A DNA stretch of 64,000 bases from Thermosynechococcus vestitus BP-1 (lineage in GTDB: Bacteria > Cyanobacteriota > Cyanobacteriia > Thermosynechococcales > Thermosynechococcaceae). A program made the translations under genes and the position numbers. Below, piece by piece: positions 35,039 to 42,304 of the stretch (the first letter of the stretch is position 1; each line of letters opens with the position of its first letter). Location of the stretch: contig NC_004113.1 in NCBI RefSeq assembly GCF_000011345.1, positions 2,523,501 through 2,587,500 of the forward strand. The letters run 5' to 3'. A model generated the notes under the pieces. The model made no database searches and had not been told where the DNA came from. It saw nothing but the letters and a program-made list of their open reading frames with translations.

Positions 35039-35527
35039 TTACCAGCCCCAGGTTCCCGGTGCCCCCTTGAATGGGCCAACAATGTCTGGCGTAATCCAGC
35101 CGCCATAGAAGCCCCCCGGTTGCGGAATCACCACCACACCATCTACGGTGCATTCATCCATCAAACCAGCATAGAAGGCAATGTAGTTGCGGATTGCCGC
35201 AAAGGCAGGGGTAGGTTTGGGATAGTACCACGCTGCATTCTCAGCTTGGCGATCGCCCACCTTGATGTGGTAGTAGGCTCCTTGGCCTTTCCATTCACAA
35301 AAAGTTTGCCGTGCCGAGGGCACCAGATACTGCGACTGCACATCCTCTGGCGGAAAGTAATATACCGGGGGGTGACTGGTTTCAAGTACCCGCTTTCCCC
35401 GCTGGGTGTCGGCAATCACCAGACCATTAAAGATCACCCGCAGGTGTTTTGCCGTGGGTTCAAGACGGGGGGGACGGGGGTAGTCCCAGACCGATTCTTG
35501 ACCAGGGGCAGGGGGAATCCGTTGCAT
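35039..35527 (-). CDS. DUF427 domain protein
   Basis: A 162-residue protein of the DUF427 family, recognised by VIADTQRGKRVLETSHPPVY, YYFPPEDV and the core CEWKGQGAYYHI. DUF427 proteins adopt a compact beta fold and have no proven function. It has no signal peptide or transmembrane segment. recF follows after 10 bases on the same strand, a likely two-gene transcript. Confidence 0.87.
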   Translation of the reverse strand: MQRIPPAPGQESVWDYPRPPRLEPTAKHLRVIFNGLVIADTQRGKRVLETSHPPVYYFPPEDVQSQYLVPSARQTFCEWKGQGAYYHIKVGDRQAENAAWYYPKPTPAFAAIRNYIAFYAGLMDECTVDGVVVIPQPGGFYGGWITPDIVGPFKGAPGTWGW

Positions 35528-35574
35528 GGGGTCTCAGTTCCTGAACCTCCTGCGTTGACCAAGGGCGCGAACAG

Positions 35575-35594
35575 CTCCGCCGTCTAGGGCGGAG
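35575..35594. repeat. Palindromic hairpin CTCCGCC-6-GGCGGAG
   Basis: A 7-bp perfect stem (35575-35581 with 35588-35594) surrounds a 6-base loop. It directly follows a 15-mer shared with position 1219-1233 (see findings) and is followed by AGAAGGATAGC, reminiscent of the IS200/IS605 right ends elsewhere in the window. It may be a miniature or solo element end. Confidence 0.45.
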
Positions 35595-35699
35595 AAGGAT
35601 AGCAGGATTGGTGTAGGCGTTCTTAGTTACAGCATAGAATCGCTTGAACATCAAATATTATTCTTAGCACAAAAATCCAATCCTCACAGGAATAGCCAA

Positions 35700-35822
35700 G
35701 ACACACCTGGAGGGCCTGTGGATCTAACCCCCCTAGAGGTCGGAAGCAGGAATCCACTAAAGCGACTCAACAAGGAGCCATCCCTGCGGAGCGCAGTAGG
35801 ACTCTCCGGGAAGGATGTCAAA
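35700..35822 (+). mobile_element. Probable remnant of an IS200/IS605 right end
   Basis: The plus strand ends in GGGAAGGATGTCAA (35809-35822), nearly identical to the terminal GGGGAGGATGTCAA of the intact tnpB element at 21.9 kb. The preceding bases (GGTCGGAAGCAGGAATCCAC) resemble the 3' tail of cyanobacterial tnpB genes. No tnpB coding sequence remains. This fills most of the gap between DUF427 and the response regulator gene. Confidence 0.5.
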
Positions 35823-35835
35823 CAACAGCTATAGC

Positions 35836-36480
35836 TCAAGGTTGGGAACTGGTTTGTGGCTCCACCAAGCCCTGTTCAATTGCCAGTCGCACCAGCTCAG
35901 CCCGATTGTGAACTGCTGTTTTTTGAAAAAGGCTACTGACGTGCTTTTCAATCGTTCGCGCGCTCAAGTGCAGGCGATCGCCAATCTGGGCATTGGAGAG
36001 TCCCGCCACCAGCAAAGCCAAAACGTCCTTTTCCCGCTGCGTCAGATCAACTCTAACCCGTTGGCCTTTGGGGGCATGCTGTCGCTGCTGCCACTCCATT
36101 TGTACCAGTTGTGCCCGATCAAGTAGGTTGCGCACCACCGCTGCTAACTCATTGAGGTCAAAGGGCTTGGCAAGATAGACATCGCCCCCGGTACGATAGG
36201 CCCGAATTCGCTCCTCCAGTTCTGTGCGCGCCGTTAGGTAAATCACTGGCAGTAAGCGTAACGAGGGATGCTGCCGGATCTGCCGCACCAATTCATAGCC
36301 ATTCATATTGGGCATGGCAATATCCGTAATCAGGAGGTGAGGCTGATAGTGGTGGATCATTTCCAAGGCTTGGGCACCATCTCCCGCCATCAGGCAACAG
36401 TATCCTTCGGATTCCAAAAAGCGACTCACCGAGAGGCGAATGCCGGGATCATCGTCGGCAATGAGTACCGTGAGGGACAT
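35836..36480 (-). CDS. NarL/LuxR-type response regulator, Ycf29-like
   Basis: The 214-residue protein has an intact receiver (LIADDDPG, Asp in LLITDIAMPNMNGYEL, Thr in YLTARTE, Lys in LAKPFDLNEL) and a C-terminal LuxR helix-turn-helix (LTQREKDVLALLVAGLSNAQ, ARTIEKHVSSLFQKT). The wording ALLVAGLSNAQIGDRL and ELVRLAIEQGL is close to the chloroplast/cyanobacterial Ycf29 (TctD) group. The target genes are unknown. It lies 7 bases after an M20 amidohydrolase on the same strand, so the two are probably co-transcribed. Confidence 0.88.
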   Translation of the reverse strand: MSLTVLIADDDPGIRLSVSRFLESEGYCCLMAGDGAQALEMIHHYQPHLLITDIAMPNMNGYELVRQIRQHPSLRLLPVIYLTARTELEERIRAYRTGGDVYLAKPFDLNELAAVVRNLLDRAQLVQMEWQQRQHAPKGQRVRVDLTQREKDVLALLVAGLSNAQIGDRLHLSARTIEKHVSSLFQKTAVHNRAELVRLAIEQGLVEPQTSSQP

Positions 36481-36487
36481 AGGAAAC

Positions 36488-37696
36488 TTATGTCTCCACT
36501 AGACCACAGTATTTCTCCACACAGCGGATAAACAGCTCAACCCCAATACTTAAGACAGTTTCGTCAAAGTCAAAGCGGGGATGGTGGTGGGGAAAATCTA
36601 ACCCCAGTGTGCCATTGGCTGACCCCAAAAAGAAGTAGCAGCCTGGAACAGCCTTTAGAAAAAATGACATATCCTCCGCTGCCATCGTCTGACAATGGGA
36701 CGTGACGCCAGCCGGCACCTCGACGACCGATTCCGCAACAGAGCGCACCAGTTTCGCCATTTTGGCATCGTTGACCGTGGGGGGATACATCCGCTCGTAG
36801 TGAAAACGATAGGTGGCACCCTGACTCTGGCAGATACCCGCAATCACCTGTTCAATGCGCTGAGGTAGCCAGTCCCCCAACTCTGGCTTAAAGTATCGCA
36901 CTGTTCCCCGAAACGTTGCCGTATCGGCAATGACGTTCTTTGCAGTGCCCGCATGCACTGCCCCCACGGAGATGACCGCAGTTTCTAGGGGATCCACGTT
37001 GCGGGAGACGATGGTGTGCAGTGCGGTAATGATTTGAGCAACAACGAGGACAGTATCCACCGTAAAGTGGGGTAAAGCCGCGTGTCCTCCCTTGCCCTGG
37101 ACTTCACACTCAAAGAATTCTGCTGCCGCCATCAACGGCCCACTGCGCACCCCCACCGTACCAACGGGCAGAAAATTCCACAGGTGCAGGCCAATAATGC
37201 CATCCACTTTTGGGGCATCGAGCACCCCCGCTTCAATCATTGGTTTGGCACCCCCGGGACCTTCTTCAGCCGGCTGAAAGATGATTTTGACCATGCCAGC
37301 AAAATCGCGGTGAGTCGCAAGATATTTCGCGGTACCCAGGGCGATCGCCGTGTGACCATCGTGCCCGCAGGCGTGCATTTTTCCCTCATGGAGAGAGCGA
37401 TAGGGCTTATTGTTTTCCTCCTGCACTGGCAACGCATCCATATCAGCGCGAATTGCCAGAACGGGTCCCGGTCGCGATCCTGGAATCACCGCCACAATCC
37501 CCGTTTCCGCAATGCCCGTGCGATGTTGAATGCCCCATTGCCGCAGTTTTTCACTGACAAAGGCCGCCGTGAGGTGTTCCTGAAAGCCCAGTTCCGGTCG
37601 CTGGTGCAAATAGCGTCGCCACTGCACAAGTTCGGGTTGTAGGGCCGCCACCTCTGGACGCAGTTGGCAGCTCACTTGGGGAAGATGGAAAGCCAT
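36488..37696 (-). CDS. M20D-family amidohydrolase
   Basis: A 402-residue zinc-dependent amidohydrolase of the IAA-amino-acid hydrolase / hippuricase type. Metal-ligand motifs HACGHDGHTAIALG and FQPAEEGPGGAKPMIEAG are intact, followed by the dimerisation domain (GKGGHAALPHFTVD) and TMAAEDMSFFL near the C-terminus. The family hydrolyses N-acyl amino acids; the natural substrate here is unknown. ATG at 37696 is chosen; an in-frame GTG lies 11 codons upstream. The response regulator gene follows after 7 bases. Confidence 0.92.
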   Translation of the reverse strand: MAFHLPQVSCQLRPEVAALQPELVQWRRYLHQRPELGFQEHLTAAFVSEKLRQWGIQHRTGIAETGIVAVIPGSRPGPVLAIRADMDALPVQEENNKPYRSLHEGKMHACGHDGHTAIALGTAKYLATHRDFAGMVKIIFQPAEEGPGGAKPMIEAGVLDAPKVDGIIGLHLWNFLPVGTVGVRSGPLMAAAEFFECEVQGKGGHAALPHFTVDTVLVVAQIITALHTIVSRNVDPLETAVISVGAVHAGTAKNVIADTATFRGTVRYFKPELGDWLPQRIEQVIAGICQSQGATYRFHYERMYPPTVNDAKMAKLVRSVAESVVEVPAGVTSHCQTMAAEDMSFFLKAVPGCYFFLGSANGTLGLDFPHHHPRFDFDETVLSIGVELFIRCVEKYCGLVET

Positions 37697-37800
37697 GGAG
37701 CAGTCTTTAAGATTTTGTTTAGGATGCACTTCTAGGATAAAGCATGCCCTTGGCTAGCGGATTGATAGGGATGGCTATTCAGCCCTCAACTTGGGTACCG

Positions 37801-37834
37801 CTGACTTCCACTAGTTGTGGGATTTTTTCGTCAG
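37801..37834 (+). terminator. Intrinsic terminator-like hairpin without an upstream gene
   Basis: TTCCAC (37806-37811) pairs with GTGGGA (37817-37822, one G-T) around a TAGTT loop, followed by six T. CTGAC before and GTCAG after could extend it as a larger stem. It lies on the plus strand in the gap between the divergent amidohydrolase and DUF4327 genes, so it would end a short leader or small RNA started after about 37740. Confidence 0.5.
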
Positions 37835-37966
37835 AACCCCCTGACTTAGGAAACATTTGTTATTATGGCAGGTAGCTCCCTAGGGCAAAAATTAAAATAG
37901 TTCAGTATTGGATATTACAATTTGCCAATCCTGAATCCTAGGGTCTCTTCAGCCAACGAGGATGTT

Positions 37967-38188
37967 ATGGTTCAATCCCTTCAATACTCTATTGAACTCG
38001 TCAAAGATGAAGCCCGACGACTGGTGGCCAAAGGTGTGGTGAGTCGGCAGCAGCCCATCTACACCCTCTGCCAGTTTGTACCCCTTCGGGAGTGGCCCCT
38101 CATTGAGGCAGAGTTAGAGCGCTGTGATTTTATGCTGCGCGATCGCATTGGTGACCTCATTGGTCGTGAGTGCTGGGACAACGACTAA
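37967..38188 (+). CDS. DUF4327 small protein
   Basis: A 73-residue conserved cyanobacterial protein: SIELVKDEARRLVAKGVVSR, QQPIYTLCQFVPLREW and FMLRDRIGDLIG. These match the DUF4327 family, whose function is unknown. It is soluble, mixed charge, with two cysteines. ATG at 37967 has GAGGA five bases upstream. It stands alone, with a possible leader terminator upstream at 37801-37834. Confidence 0.82.
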   Translation: MVQSLQYSIELVKDEARRLVAKGVVSRQQPIYTLCQFVPLREWPLIEAELERCDFMLRDRIGDLIGRECWDND

Positions 38189-38242
38189 AACAACTCAAGA
38201 GCAATCATAAGGAGCACCTCCCTCCCCTCGTGGGCAACAATT

Positions 38243-38605
38243 CTAGGATGCGGGTGCTTCTAAATCCTGCTGTAGGTCTTGGCGAAGGGCTCGCAGCGTT
38301 TCCAGAAGTGTTTGAATATCTGCGGCCAACTCAGCACTTTCGCAAGAAGCAGGCTCAGGGGGTGAAGGCGATTGCGGCTGCTGGGCAATAAAGGCTTGAA
38401 TCAGTTCCCGGGCTTGGGCTTCAGTGAGTCGGCCTTTCTCAGCGCAGACTGTAGCCAGTTGCCGGGCATCCGCTCGCAGTTGCATCAGGTATTCTTGGCG
38501 TTTGGCGTCATCCTGGAGGGATTCAATGGCAGCAGCTGCAGCCCCAATACCGGTGTAGTAGAGTTGCTGAACGATTTCGAGGGGATTGCGATCCATAGAG
38601 TTCAT
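38243..38605 (-). CDS. Conserved hypothetical helical protein (120 aa)
   Basis: A small, mostly helical, Gln/Ala-rich protein (IVQQLYYTGIGAAAAAIESL at the N-terminus, TEAQARELIQAF in the middle, a charged C-terminal helix). It vaguely resembles phasin-like cyanobacterial proteins but no family can be named with confidence. A second ATG three codons in (38596) is an equally good start. It follows panC-cmk by 47 bases on the same strand. Confidence 0.7.
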   Translation of the reverse strand: MNSMDRNPLEIVQQLYYTGIGAAAAAIESLQDDAKRQEYLMQLRADARQLATVCAEKGRLTEAQARELIQAFIAQQPQSPSPPEPASCESAELAADIQTLLETLRALRQDLQQDLEAPAS

Positions 38606-38652
38606 CCGGAAGCAGACTATCCTTTTACTCTAGGGGAAATCTCGCTTCCTCA

Positions 38653-40194
38653 TCAAGGTTGAGGAAAGCGGCTGCGGTAGAGATGGACAATTTTACTCAC
38701 TACCTCATCGATCCCCAAGTTGTCAGTACAGACTTCTATGGCATCGGCTGCTTTACGGAAGGGGGCGTAGGGGCGTTGCTGATCCGCTGTGTCGCGAGCG
38801 GTAATCTGAGCGAGCAATTCTTCATAGGAGAGATCGCAGTGCCCCTGCTGTTGTAATTCCTGCCAGCGGCGCTGGGCCCGCTCTTCGGGGGAGGCGGTTA
38901 GGAAAATTTTCAAGCCCGCCTCTGGGAAGACATGGGTGCCAATATCACGACCTTCAGCAGCGATGCCCCCATGGGCTCCGATCGCCCGCTGTTGTTGTAC
39001 CATTAGCCGCCGCACACCCCGCAGGGCAGCAATTTGGGACACCCGCTGCGTTACCTCTAGGGAGCGAATCGCTTGGCTAACTTCGCGATCGTTGATCCAC
39101 ACTCGCGTTGGTTGATGGGGATCAGGGCTCTCAAGATGCAACCGACAATGGGCGATCGCCTCTACAATTGCTGGCTCATCGTGGAGATCAAGATTATTTT
39201 CCAAGCACCACCAAGTTACCGCCCGATACATGGCACCGGTGTCAAGGTACCGCAACCCTAGGGCTTGGGCAGCTAGTCGCGTCACGGTTGACTTCCCGGC
39301 ACCGGCAGGGCCATCCACGGCCAAAATCGGCCGGCGGCGATCCAGTAGACAATTGTCAATGAGGCGCGTTTGCCCCACCCAGCCCGCGATCGCCAATAGC
39401 CCCACGGTCTCAATGCGTTCCAAGGGCACAAGGGTCTGGGGATGCACCAATTCGGCATAGTCGAGGCGCAACTGGGGAAACTGGCGCAGATGATCTTGAA
39501 CTTGGGCCAGCAGAAGACTCGCGTCCCAGCAGCCCTGACGGAATGCAGCCTGAGCCACCTCCAGGCTTTGGCTTAAGGCAAGGGCAGTGGCGCGCTCCTC
39601 GGCACTCAGGTATTGATTGCGGGAACTCAGGGCAAGGCCGTCGGCATCGCGGACGATGGGACAGCCAATGATCTCCACGTCCAGATTCAAGTCCGCTACA
39701 CAGCGGCGAATAATGGCTAACTGCTGGGCATCCTTTTGCCCAAAATAGGCGCGATCGGGCTGTACCAGATGCAACAGCTTCAGCACAATTGTTGCTACCC
39801 CGCGAAAATGGCCGGGGCGCGATCGCCCACAGAGGTGTTCCGTTAGCTCCCTTGGCGGCTCCACCACGGTCAAGTGCTTCATCCCCGTCGGGTAAAGCTC
39901 AGCCACACTAGGCACAAAGAGCAGATCCACCCCTAACTGCTGACAGAGGGCTGTATCGGCCTCCAGGGCACGGGGATAGCGCTCCAGGTCCTCTTGGGGA
40001 CCAAACTGCAGTGGGTTGACAAAAATACTGACAACAACCACATCACACTCTTGCCGTGCTCGCCGAATCAAGGCAGCATGCCCCCCATGGAGTGCCCCCA
40101 TTGTCGGCACAAAACCAACGGTGGTCGCGGGAGAGAATGTGCCAAGGGCAGTCTGTAAACCCGCCGTGGTGGTTAAACGGTGAAACGTACCCAT
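38653..40194 (-). CDS. panC-cmk: Bifunctional pantothenate synthetase / cytidylate kinase
   Basis: The 513-residue fusion has PanC in residues 1 to about 280, with VPTMGALHGGHAALIRRA, YFGQKDAQQLAIIRR and SSRNQYLS; it condenses pantoate and beta-alanine. From about residue 288 it is CMP kinase, with the P-loop DGPAGAGKS, GAMYRAVTWW and AAEGRDIGTHVFP. The two enzymes, of coenzyme A and CTP metabolism, are fused in cyanobacteria. No frameshift is present, so the fusion is real. Confidence 0.95.
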   Translation of the reverse strand: MGTFHRLTTTAGLQTALGTFSPATTVGFVPTMGALHGGHAALIRRARQECDVVVVSIFVNPLQFGPQEDLERYPRALEADTALCQQLGVDLLFVPSVAELYPTGMKHLTVVEPPRELTEHLCGRSRPGHFRGVATIVLKLLHLVQPDRAYFGQKDAQQLAIIRRCVADLNLDVEIIGCPIVRDADGLALSSRNQYLSAEERATALALSQSLEVAQAAFRQGCWDASLLLAQVQDHLRQFPQLRLDYAELVHPQTLVPLERIETVGLLAIAGWVGQTRLIDNCLLDRRRPILAVDGPAGAGKSTVTRLAAQALGLRYLDTGAMYRAVTWWCLENNLDLHDEPAIVEAIAHCRLHLESPDPHQPTRVWINDREVSQAIRSLEVTQRVSQIAALRGVRRLMVQQQRAIGAHGGIAAEGRDIGTHVFPEAGLKIFLTASPEERAQRRWQELQQQGHCDLSYEELLAQITARDTADQQRPYAPFRKAADAIEVCTDNLGIDEVVSKIVHLYRSRFPQP

Positions 40195-40239
40195 AGAGTG
40201 CTTCGGGGGCGATCGATGGAGTTTTGATACAATCTGTCA

Positions 40240-40362
40240 TATTACCGCCCTTTTCCCACGGAGAGAAGCCACTCAAGCTTGTGAAAACCAGGATCACAGA
40301 GGCTTGTTTCGGGCATCCCCATTGTAGAAAAGGTCTGTTCAATGCCGGGGCCGGCTTTTTTT
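40240..40362 (+). ncRNA. Candidate small RNA ending at an intrinsic terminator
   Basis: Between divergent panC-cmk and the 40545 gene, the plus strand has a possible -10 box TACAAT (around 40230) and, about 120 bases on, a GC-rich hairpin followed by seven T. There is no open reading frame of note in between, and no gene upstream on this strand that the terminator could serve. A non-coding RNA of roughly 120 bases is inferred. The start is approximate. Confidence 0.4.
40344..40362 (+). terminator. Intrinsic terminator GCCG-loop-CGGC plus T7
   Basis: GCCG (40344-40347) pairs with CGGC (40352-40355) around GGGC; seven T follow (40356-40362). Flanking GGTC (from 40332) and GACC (from 40363) could pair as well. 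Confidence 0.6.
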
Positions 40363-40544
40363 GACCAAAGTTTGTACATTTGTTGCAAGGGCTTTAATCT
40401 TGCGGCTAGGTTCTCTAAAATTCAGGTACTTTCGTTTTCCTACACTTGCAAACGCTATAGCGCAACTCCAAGTTTCACCCCTCCTTAGCCAAAAGCTTGT
40501 TTTTTAACTGGCACTGTTGAGCATACGCCGCGAGGATAGCCCCT

Positions 40545-40865
40545 ATGGCCAATGAACTACAAAACGGCTTACAAAAATACCGTTTCGTCTGCACCCTCAC
40601 CTTCGGGGATATTTATGGCCAAGTCATTGTTTGGCTGATTGTGATCTTTATTGGTTTGGCCGCCTCCCTCACTCTCTACAACAATCCAGTGCAGGCGTTT
40701 CTCGTCGGGGGGCTAATTTTGGTTTTAACCCTGCCCTTTTTACTTTTTGCCTTTGTCACGACTCTGGTCAACCACATTGAAATGCGACCTGTGACAGTGA
40801 CGGAGAAGAAAAAACGTAAAGATGCCGCGGTGGCCTCAACGACCGAAGTGGCTACTGCAAATTAA
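40545..40865 (+). CDS. Conserved small membrane protein (106 aa)
   Basis: The protein has a short soluble N-terminus (NELQNGLQKYRFVCTLTFGD), two adjacent transmembrane helices (VIVWLIVIFIGLAASLTLY and AFLVGGLILVLTLPFLLFAF) and a basic, Ala/Thr-rich tail (TEKKKRKDAAVA). No family name can be given. Its upstream region ends with GAGGAT about 10 bases before the ATG. It stands alone on its strand. Confidence 0.8.
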   Translation: MANELQNGLQKYRFVCTLTFGDIYGQVIVWLIVIFIGLAASLTLYNNPVQAFLVGGLILVLTLPFLLFAFVTTLVNHIEMRPVTVTEKKKRKDAAVASTTEVATAN

Positions 40866-41136
40866 AGAACCCTTAAAAACAGGGGGCGATCGCTCCCCAC
40901 ACTGAAATTAGCGCTGTAGGGCTAGTCCTAGAATTCCTAAAACGCGACTGCATACCCCTAGCTGCCGGAATGGATAACCCTTCAGTAGGGCTAGGGGGCA
41001 GAGGCATGCATAAAGGATTTATTGAATCCGTCTCTATTTTCAAAATTCATAGAACTTTGTCAATGGGGAAAATATAAAATAAAGATTAAGGAGCACCAAA
41101 GGTCAGTGTTAGTATTCTCCTGAACAGATTTAGAAA
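40866..41136. other. Intergenic region with an inverted repeat and HIP1
   Basis: No gene is recognised here. It holds a HIP1 site inside GGGG...CCCC just after the membrane protein gene, and an 8-bp inverted repeat CCCCTAGC (40955-40962) / GCTAGGGG (40990-40997). Its right edge is the 3' exon side of the group II intron. Confidence 0.45.
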
Positions 41137-41981
41137 GTCGGGTAGCAGGGGGGCATCGCTGCCCCCTAGCCCCCTAGGAACCGGACGTGCAAGTTTCCCT
41201 GCATCCGGCTCGAGCCCCCCAGGACCCCTCATTTAAGAGGAACCGGTTGTGCATGCAACCTTTACAATACTCATCTACAACCTCTCTACCTTTTGAGCAG
41301 GTTGGTGACCGCACCAGTGACTCAAGATCACCGCCATTTGCCTTGTCACCATTAGGGAGGTTCTGTGAGTTTTCTCGTAACGGGGGACCAGTGGGAAGTC
41401 TGCTCTCTTTCGAGTGAGATGATGTTGAATGTTCTGTCACCATTCTCAATCCCTATCCAACCCATTACAGGTTGGCCTTCGCTTTCTCCCGCCTCCTTTA
41501 CCCGCACTTCCATGGGTGTTCCTCGCAGTCCACTTGCCTTGTTCTTAGCCTATCAAGGCGAAAGTACGGGCTTACCACGTTCCGTTTAGATGACATATGA
41601 GGGGTTAGGTGGTGACTCTGCCCCGACGGAGCTATCGTCCCCGCTCACTGAAGAACAAACAGTGAGTCCTGTCCGTTTGCCATTTTGGCCCAGGCCTATC
41701 AGCGTCTTTGGCCTGTCTAAGATCACGAGGCTTCTGGCGTCACTTCGCATGTGCTCACCGTACCCTCAAGCCTAGCTCCCTATCGCCTGACGCTGGTGAA
41801 GTTGCTTCCTCCTCGCGGATTCAGCTCCAACCTTACGGTTCGGGCTTCATTGTCGGGAGGGCTTCATACCTGACCGTTACCAGTCACGCATGCCTCCCTA
41901 GGCTACGGTTGGGGGAACAACCGGTCCCGTTCTAGCTTGTTGGGCTAGTGGGACAATCATCTAAACGACTTCGTGTCGCAC
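41137..41981 (-). mobile_element. ORF-less group II intron (845 nt)
   Basis: On the minus strand the element starts with the group II 5' consensus (GTGCGAC, at 41981). It contains a 34-base domain V (41178-41211) that starts GAGCCG, carries a GAAA tetraloop and closes with CGGTTC, and ends with a domain VI-like hairpin. The unpaired A at 41143 lies 7 bases from the 3' end, which finishes in AC as expected (AY rule). No reverse-transcriptase frame exists in it, so it must rely on a maturase in trans. ORF-less copies of this kind are known in Thermosynechococcus. Confidence 0.88.
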
Positions 41982-42101
41982 TATTCCTCTCTTAGAAGAA
42001 GGAATACCGAATGACCATTGCATCTTTTGCAACTCTTATCAAGTCGATTCCCAATCGGCTCAGCCCTTGTGACCACCCCGTCCTGAACTCTCAATTGTTC
42101 T

Positions 42102-42272
42102 TCAAAACCGGGTTGATCGACATTCTCGACTAAGGGTTAACCTCCATAGGAGCCTGATTGTATCGCTGACTAAAACCTGCTGCCCATGACAGGGAAAGGT
42201 GGCCGCCAAGTGAACAGTGACAGTGGTTTTCCCGACGCCACCTTTGTTGTGATAGATGCTAATCACTTTCAT
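42102..42272 (-). pseudogene. ParA-type ATPase remnant
   Basis: The first 37 codons are clearly ParA/MinD-like: MKVISIYHNKGGVGKTTVTV with an intact deviant Walker A, then HLAATF and GQQVLVSD. After the Asp the sequence loses similarity and reaches TGA at 42102-42104 (56 aa). The normal protein would be over 200 residues. A frame open after this point gives no ParA motifs either. The group II intron lies 120 bases further on. It begins 32 bases after the clpB stop, with AAGGGG upstream of its ATG. Confidence 0.75.
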
Positions 42273-42304
42273 GCCTCTTTCCCCTTGAGTGGGGTACTGA
42301 GGGC

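Noticed and set aside
40240-40362. SRP RNA or other named RNA at the orphan terminator
   Set aside because: The SRP core (GGAAGGNAGCA-type loop) is not present, and no other named RNA motif was recognised, so it is reported only as a candidate.
41174-41449. Minus-strand frame inside the group II intron as a maturase remnant
   Set aside because: The 91-residue translation has no reverse-transcriptase or maturase motif and overlaps structural domain V, so it is RNA structure rather than a gene.
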